Source: JBDUDK01 sp040002995 (GTDB lineage: Bacteria > Actinomycetota > Acidimicrobiia > Acidimicrobiales > Ilumatobacteraceae). Taken from it: 9,495 nucleotides of DNA. Numbering within the stretch: position 1 is the first letter of the stretch; each line of letters opens with the position of its first letter. Position numbers and translations under genes: made by a program. The stretch is from the NCBI GenBank assembly GCA_040002995.1, contig JBDUDK010000046.1, positions 1 to 9,495 of the forward strand, given 5' to 3'. The notes below the pieces were generated by a model. That model did no database searches. It worked only from the letters and a program-made list of their open reading frames with translations, and was not told where the DNA came from. Positions 6,210 to 9,495 of this stretch are shown here, piece by piece.

Positions 6210-6229
6210 ATCGGATTGCATCATGAAAC
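6210..6229 (-). promoter_or_regulatory. Operator-like element, copy C (upstream of LLM-1)
   Basis: On the minus strand this reads GTTTCATGATGCAATCCGAT. It matches copy F (GTTTCATGATAGAACCCAAT) at 16 of 20 positions, including the first ten. The left half is well preserved and the right half weak. It lies 24 bases before the LLM-1 start codon. Confidence 0.5.
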
Positions 6230-6339
6230 GGACGGTAGGCCCGGCTCACCCGGCTGCGCAAGTCGTCGCTGCCGGCGAAGAGGTGTGGTGGTACGCGCCG
6301 CGTGACGTCGGGTGCAGCGGCGGCGACTCGAGGTGGTCC

Positions 6340-6370
6340 GTTGCGTCATGGAACTCCTGGCGGCTACGGT
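6340..6370 (+). promoter_or_regulatory. Operator-like element, copy D, with promoter of LLM-2/LLM-3
   Basis: GTTGCGTCATGGAACTCCTG at 6340-6359 matches copy B at its first seven bases and again at the GAAC block. Its TTGCGT (6341-6346) is 18 bases from TACGGT (6365-6370), a plausible actinobacterial -10. This mirrors the HxlR promoter, where TTGCGT also serves as the -35. The predicted leader to the LLM-2 start is about 70 bases. Confidence 0.45.
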
Positions 6371-6445
6371 GCCGATCGACGTCGACACCCCGCGACATCT
6401 CGAACGGTGACTCGTCGGCGGGGCCGCGCCAGCTCGAGGAGGATC

Positions 6446-7483
6446 ATGAAGCTCTGCACGACGATGATGTTCGACGGGGACGCCGCCCGACTGGTGTCCA
6501 AGGTGCGCGACCTCGAGGCCGCCGGAGTGGACATGGTCCTTATTCCCGAGATCTACGGCTTTGACCAGGTGTCGGTGCTCGGCTACCTCGCCGCGACGAC
6601 GGAGCGGATCGAGTTGATGACGGGCATCGTGAATGTCTATTCACGGTCGCCAGCGCTCATCGCGCAGAGCGCGGCGACCATCGACGCGCTGTCGGGCGGG
6701 CGGTTCACCCTCGGCATCGGCACCTCGGGTGCGCAGGTCATCGAGGGCTGGCACGGCGTGCCGTTCGAAAAGCCCCTCGGACGCACTCGCGACACGGTCG
6801 ACATTTGCCGCAAGGTCTGGTCCGGCGACAAGGTGACGCACGACGGCAGCGCCGTCAAGCTGCCGCTGCCTGCGGGTGCGGGCACCGGGCTCGGCAAGCC
6901 GTTGAAGTTCATGAACCGAGTCGCCCGGCCCGACATCCCGATCGTGATCGCCTCGATCGGACCGAGCAACGTGGAGATGACGGCGGAGATCGCCGACGGG
7001 TGGCAGCCGATCCATTTCGTGCCGGAACGCTTCGAGCGGGTGTGGGGTGAGCCGCTGCGAACCGGTCGGGCGAAGCGTTCCGCAGACCTGGGTCCGCTGA
7101 GCATCTTCGGTGATGCGCAACTGGCGATCGGCGAGGGCAAGGAAGTCACCGACGCACGCGACGCGGCGCGCAACACGATCGGCTTCTACGTCGGCGGCAT
7201 GGGCGCCAAGTCGAAGAACTACTACAACGACCTTTTCCGGCGTTACGGCTGGGAGGATGAGGCCGGGACGATCCAGGACCTCTTCCTCGGCGGCCAGCGC
7301 GCCGAGGCGATGGCGGCAGTGCCCGACGAGTACATCGACATGGCCAACCTGATCGGCACCGAAGAGCACGTCAAGCAACGCCTCGAGGTCTACGCGCGCG
7401 TGGGCGTCACCGATCTCATCGTCAACGCCACCGGCACCAACCCGCTCGACGACCTCGCCGCCGTCAAAGCCTGGATCGCGTAG
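6446..7483 (+). CDS. LLM-class oxidoreductase 2, F420-dependent type (Rv3520c-like)
   Basis: This 345-residue TIM-barrel enzyme has ELMTGIVNVYSRSP (56-69), SGGRFTLGIGTSGAQVIEGWHGVPFEKPLGRTRDTVDICRKVW split over 83-125, then GTGLGKPLKFMN (146-157) and IPIVIASIGPSNVEMTAEIADGW (164-186). The stretch 'GIGTS-QV-EGW-G-PF-KPL-RTR' is the signature of the mycobacterial Rv3520c-like group of putative F420-dependent oxidoreductases, so deazaflavin F420 is the likely cofactor. The ATG at 6446 has AGGAGG three bases upstream, a little close but strong. The upstream in-frame extension is low-complexity and Arg-rich and was discarded. It is followed seven bases later by LLM-3, probably co-transcribed and coupled. 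The biochemical substrate is not known. Confidence 0.93.
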   Translation: MKLCTTMMFDGDAARLVSKVRDLEAAGVDMVLIPEIYGFDQVSVLGYLAATTERIELMTGIVNVYSRSPALIAQSAATIDALSGGRFTLGIGTSGAQVIEGWHGVPFEKPLGRTRDTVDICRKVWSGDKVTHDGSAVKLPLPAGAGTGLGKPLKFMNRVARPDIPIVIASIGPSNVEMTAEIADGWQPIHFVPERFERVWGEPLRTGRAKRSADLGPLSIFGDAQLAIGEGKEVTDARDAARNTIGFYVGGMGAKSKNYYNDLFRRYGWEDEAGTIQDLFLGGQRAEAMAAVPDEYIDMANLIGTEEHVKQRLEVYARVGVTDLIVNATGTNPLDDLAAVKAWIA

Positions 7484-7490
7484 CACGCTC

Positions 7491-8348
7491 ATGAAGATCG
7501 CCGTCGACATCTTCCCGACCGATCAGACCATCAACCCGGTCGAGTTCGCGAAGGCCGCCGAGGACCTCGGGTTCGAGTCGATCTGGTTCCCCGAGCACTC
7601 CCACATCCCAACGAGCCGCCTGTCGCCGTGGGGAGGGCGCGATGGCGCGCCGCCGCTGCCCGACTTCTACGCCCGGACCTACGACCCGTTCGTCGCGCTC
7701 GGCGCCTGTGCCACCGCGACCTCGACGATCAAGCTGGCGACCGGGATCTGCCTCGTCGCCCAGCGCGATCCGATCCACACCGCCAAGGAGGTCGCCAGCG
7801 TCGATGCTCTGTCGGGAGGCCGGATGATCTTCGGCATCGGCTACGGCTGGAACAAGGAGGAGATGGCGCAGCACGGCACGAGGTACGGCGAGCGCCGAGC
7901 CCTTTTGCGCGAGCGGATCCTCGCCATGAAGGCGCTGTGGACGCAGGAGGAGGCCTCGTACGCCGGGGACGTCGTGCAGCTCGAGCCGAGCTGGGCGTGG
8001 CCGAAGCCGACGCAGCAACCTCACCCGCCGATCGTCCTCGGCGGCGCCGCCGGCCCGCGCACCGCGGCGGACATCGCCGACCTCTGCGAGGGTTGGATGC
8101 CGATCGGATCCGGTCAGCTGAAGACCGGCTGGGAAGCGGTCCAGCGGGCGTGCAACGACATCGGACGCGACCCCAGCAGCGTCGAGCTCGGCGTGTTCAA
8201 CGCGCCGCCCGTCGAGGCGAAACTGACCGAGCTCGCCGAGCTCGGCGTGACCAGGGCCGTGCTGACGATGCCCCAGGGTCCACGCGACGAGGTGCTCGCC
8301 GAGCTCGAGCGGCTCGCACCGCTGATCCACACGATGCGCGACGCCTGA
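7491..8348 (+). CDS. LLM-class oxidoreductase 3, F420-dependent type (TIGR03619-like)
   Basis: This 285-residue luciferase-like protein is shorter than LLM-2. It shows FESIWFPEHSHIP (28-40), KLATGICLVAQRDPIHTAKEVASVDALSGGRM (81-112), FGIGYGWNKEEMAQHGT (114-130), then RRALLRERILAMKALW (135-150) and PPIVLGGAAGPRTAADIADLCEGW (179-202). The GYGWN-EEM-HGT and ERILAMKALWT blocks mark the TIGR03619-type putative F420-dependent group. The N-terminal MKIAVDIFPTDQ is the normal first strand, supporting the ATG at 7491. It begins seven bases after the LLM-2 stop with only a weak ribosome binding site, so translation is probably coupled. The two proteins are not close copies of each other and may act on different steps or form a mixed pair (inference). 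Confidence 0.93.
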   Translation: MKIAVDIFPTDQTINPVEFAKAAEDLGFESIWFPEHSHIPTSRLSPWGGRDGAPPLPDFYARTYDPFVALGACATATSTIKLATGICLVAQRDPIHTAKEVASVDALSGGRMIFGIGYGWNKEEMAQHGTRYGERRALLRERILAMKALWTQEEASYAGDVVQLEPSWAWPKPTQQPHPPIVLGGAAGPRTAADIADLCEGWMPIGSGQLKTGWEAVQRACNDIGRDPSSVELGVFNAPPVEAKLTELAELGVTRAVLTMPQGPRDEVLAELERLAPLIHTMRDA

Positions 8349-8371
8349 CGCCGCAGCGCGCCCGGTTGCGG

Positions 8372-8508
8372 TCAGCCGTCAAGCGCCTTCCAGTCGTCCT
8401 CCTCGGCAGGGCGCCGCACGTCCACAACGCGCCGTCGACGCCGTCGATGATGGCGACTCGCTCGGAGTCGTTGGGAGCGGTGCGGAAGGCGTAGTCGGTG
8501 ACCGACAT
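8372..8508 (-). pseudogene. Broken fragment resembling the N-terminus of an acyl-CoA synthetase
   Basis: From ATG at 8508 the minus strand reads MSVTDYAFRTAPNDSERVAI and then IDGVDGALWTCGAL, which looks like the opening of an AMP-binding fatty acyl-CoA ligase (AFR..P..ERVAIIDG....WT...L). After about 35 residues the frame turns basic (PRRTTGRRLTADRNR). A different frame of the same strand gives VVDVRRPAEEDDWKALDG and then a TGA at 8372-8374. This looks like a residual C-terminus joined by a deletion or frameshift. The family needs about 500 residues, but LLM-3 ends on the opposite strand at 8348. It is 37 bases after SDR-3 on the same strand, so an SDR/acyl-CoA ligase operon may once have existed here. 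The family assignment is by resemblance only. Confidence 0.35.
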
Positions 8509-8545
8509 GTCGGGGACGCCGATGTCCGGGAGGCGAGCCGGCGGG

Positions 8546-9253
8546 TCAGCGGGCGAGTGCCGGGTACAGCACCGTGAGATCGCCGGACAACGCGGCGCGC
8601 ACGCGCCGGCTGGCATCGTCGGCGAGGACCTCGAGGTCGCCCGCTTCCAGCCCGTCCATGACCTGCGCCGCGACATCGTCGGGCGACGACTTCGGCACGT
8701 CGAGGCCGGCGGTCATGTCGGTGTCCATGAAGCCGACGTACAGCGCCAGGACTTGTGTGTGCTGGGCGTGCAGTTCCTGGCGGATTGCGTTGGTCAGCGA
8801 CCACGAGGCTGCCTTGGCGGCGCAGTAGAGCGCCGACTGCGGCGCGCTGAACCATGCCAGCACCGACAGGACGTTGACGATCGCTCCCCCGCCGTTGGAG
8901 GCGAGCACCGGCGCGAACGCCTGACACATGGCGAGCGGACCCAGCACGTTCGTGTCGAACTCCCGCTTGGACATCTCGATGGCGTTGGCGGCCAGCGCCG
9001 ACGTACCGGTTCCGATGCCCGCGTTGTTGACGAGCAGCGTCACATCGCCACAGTGGGCGGCGGCCGCGGCGATGTCATCGGCCGAGGTGATGTCGAGCCG
9101 GATCGCCTCGACCCCTTCCATCCGCACCGACGAGACGTCGCGTGCGCCGGCGTACACCTTGGCGGCGCCCCGTTCCAGCAACGACGCGCACAACGAGGCC
9201 CCCAATCCTCGGTTCGCTCCGGTCACCAGGGCGACAGATCCCTCGACGTCCAT
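8546..9253 (-). CDS. Short-chain dehydrogenase/reductase (SDR-3), paralogue of SDR-1
   Basis: This 235-residue classical SDR has TGANRGLG (11-18), NNAG (76-79), Asn102, Ser130, and YCAAK with Tyr143 and Lys147, so the catalytic tetrad is complete. It is close to SDR-1 over its whole length: VEG-ALVTGANRGLGA near the start, AFAPxLxxNGGGAxVNVLSVL in the middle, then AASWSLTNAI, VGFMDTDM, and the C-terminal DLTVLYPAL. Arg15 and Arg38 suggest NADP(H). The ATG at 9253 has GAGGAA five bases upstream. The reading frame upstream of it is Arg-rich and was not used. It is divergent from the crotonase-like gene, with two operator-like elements between them, and leads into a broken acyl-CoA ligase-like fragment. 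Confidence 0.93.
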   Translation of the reverse strand: MDVEGSVALVTGANRGLGASLCASLLERGAAKVYAGARDVSSVRMEGVEAIRLDITSADDIAAAAAHCGDVTLLVNNAGIGTGTSALAANAIEMSKREFDTNVLGPLAMCQAFAPVLASNGGGAIVNVLSVLAWFSAPQSALYCAAKAASWSLTNAIRQELHAQHTQVLALYVGFMDTDMTAGLDVPKSSPDDVAAQVMDGLEAGDLEVLADDASRRVRAALSGDLTVLYPALAR

Positions 9254-9302
9254 CGTTCCTCGCTCTCCGCACCGCGGCCCGAGGCGACCTCGCCACCGCA
9301 AA

Positions 9303-9322
9303 GTTTCGTGATGGAACGCACA
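9303..9322 (+). promoter_or_regulatory. Operator-like element, copy E (upstream of SDR-3)
   Basis: GTTTCGTGATGGAACGCACA lies 49 bases upstream of the SDR-3 start, nearly the same distance as copy A from SDR-1. The inner arms TTCGT and ACGCA are partly symmetric around GATGGA. It probably controls SDR-3. Confidence 0.55.
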
Positions 9323-9390
9323 CTAGGTCGACGAGCCATCGGCGGCAACTTCCACTGCTTGCGCGCCAGTTCGTCCCCGCACTACTCTCG

Positions 9391-9410
9391 GTTTCATGAT
9401 AGAACCCAAT
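9391..9410 (+). promoter_or_regulatory. Operator-like element, copy F (upstream of the crotonase-like gene)
   Basis: GTTTCATGATAGAACCCAAT with the preceding G gives GGTT and AACC outer arms. It is 68 bases from copy E and could act on either divergent gene. An ATG inside it (9396) opens the frame of the downstream gene, so the element either overlaps the start codon or marks that the real start is further on. Confidence 0.55.
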
Positions 9411-9495
9411 AATCGGGAGGGCGAGCGCCCCCCTCACGGAGCCGTGCACACCGAGGTGGTCGACGACCACATCCTCGTCCTGACGGTCGATCGGG
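9396..9495 (+). CDS. Crotonase/enoyl-CoA hydratase-like protein, N-terminal fragment
   Basis: The frame runs off the right edge after 33 residues. Its last part, VHTEVVDDHILVLTVDR, is the typical first two strands of a crotonase-fold enzyme (enoyl-CoA hydratase/isomerase), where 'DRP' with a following Asn-rich loop is usual. The oxyanion-hole and catalytic residues lie beyond the window. The start is uncertain. ATG at 9396 has no ribosome binding site and lies inside operator-like copy F, which would require a leaderless or upstream-initiated message. The in-frame GTG at 9444 fits the usual family N-terminus, but its GGAG is only two bases away. A CoA-hydrating or isomerising enzyme would fit beside acyl-CoA genes. 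Confidence 0.6.
   Translation, partial: MIEPNNREGERPPHGAVHTEVVDDHILVLTVDR

Noticed and set aside
6641..8330. Antisense frames of 288-289 codons opposite LLM-2 and LLM-3
   Set aside because: No recognisable motifs, and both LLM genes are strongly supported on the plus strand.
1..9495. tRNA, rRNA, CRISPR array, insertion sequence or phage genes
   Set aside because: None seen. There are no regularly spaced repeats, no terminal inverted repeats with a transposase, and no structural-RNA-like stretches in the intergenic gaps.

Overview
The window is high-GC bacterial DNA. It has dense short operons, strong third-position G/C bias, several short-chain dehydrogenases (SDRs), a CoA-dehydrogenase-type enzyme and three luciferase-like (LLM) flavin/F420 oxidoreductases. 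This gene mix, together with a probable leaderless GTG-start transcript, points to an actinobacterium of the mycobacterial/rhodococcal/nocardioid kind. The genus cannot be fixed from the sequence alone. No RNA genes, CRISPR array or transposase were seen.

Layout, left to right. Minus strand: the start of a probable alpha/beta hydrolase (1-91, cut by the window edge), SDR-1 (123-857), an HxlR-family regulator (966-1457) and a TetR-family regulator (1563-2231). Plus strand, divergent from TetR: SDR-2 (2349-3176), an ACAD10/11-like acyl-CoA dehydrogenase (3228-4562) and a SnoaL-like small dehydratase/isomerase-fold protein (4591-5103), probably one operon. Minus strand: LLM oxidoreductase 1 (5173-6186). 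Plus strand, divergent from it: LLM-2 and LLM-3 (6446-7483, 7491-8348). Minus strand: a broken piece resembling the N-terminus of an acyl-CoA synthetase (about 8372-8508) and SDR-3 (8546-9253), a close paralogue of SDR-1. Plus strand: the start of a crotonase/enoyl-CoA hydratase-like gene running off the right edge.

The window looks like a catabolic island for a lipid-like or alicyclic substrate handled partly as CoA thioesters. It appears to have two regulatory circuits. The TetR gene and the SDR-2/ACAD/SnoaL operon share a divergent promoter, where an AT-rich dyad sits exactly between a -35 and a -10 hexamer. The second circuit is the main find. A roughly 20-bp partly palindromic element, consensus about GTTkCrTgATrGAACsCA, occurs six times. 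All copies are intergenic and lie upstream of SDR-1, the HxlR gene, LLM-1, LLM-2/3, SDR-3 and the crotonase. The most symmetric copy overlaps the -35 of the HxlR gene. I infer that the HxlR protein is the local regulator binding this element. The substrate and the true pathway are not deducible from sequence alone.
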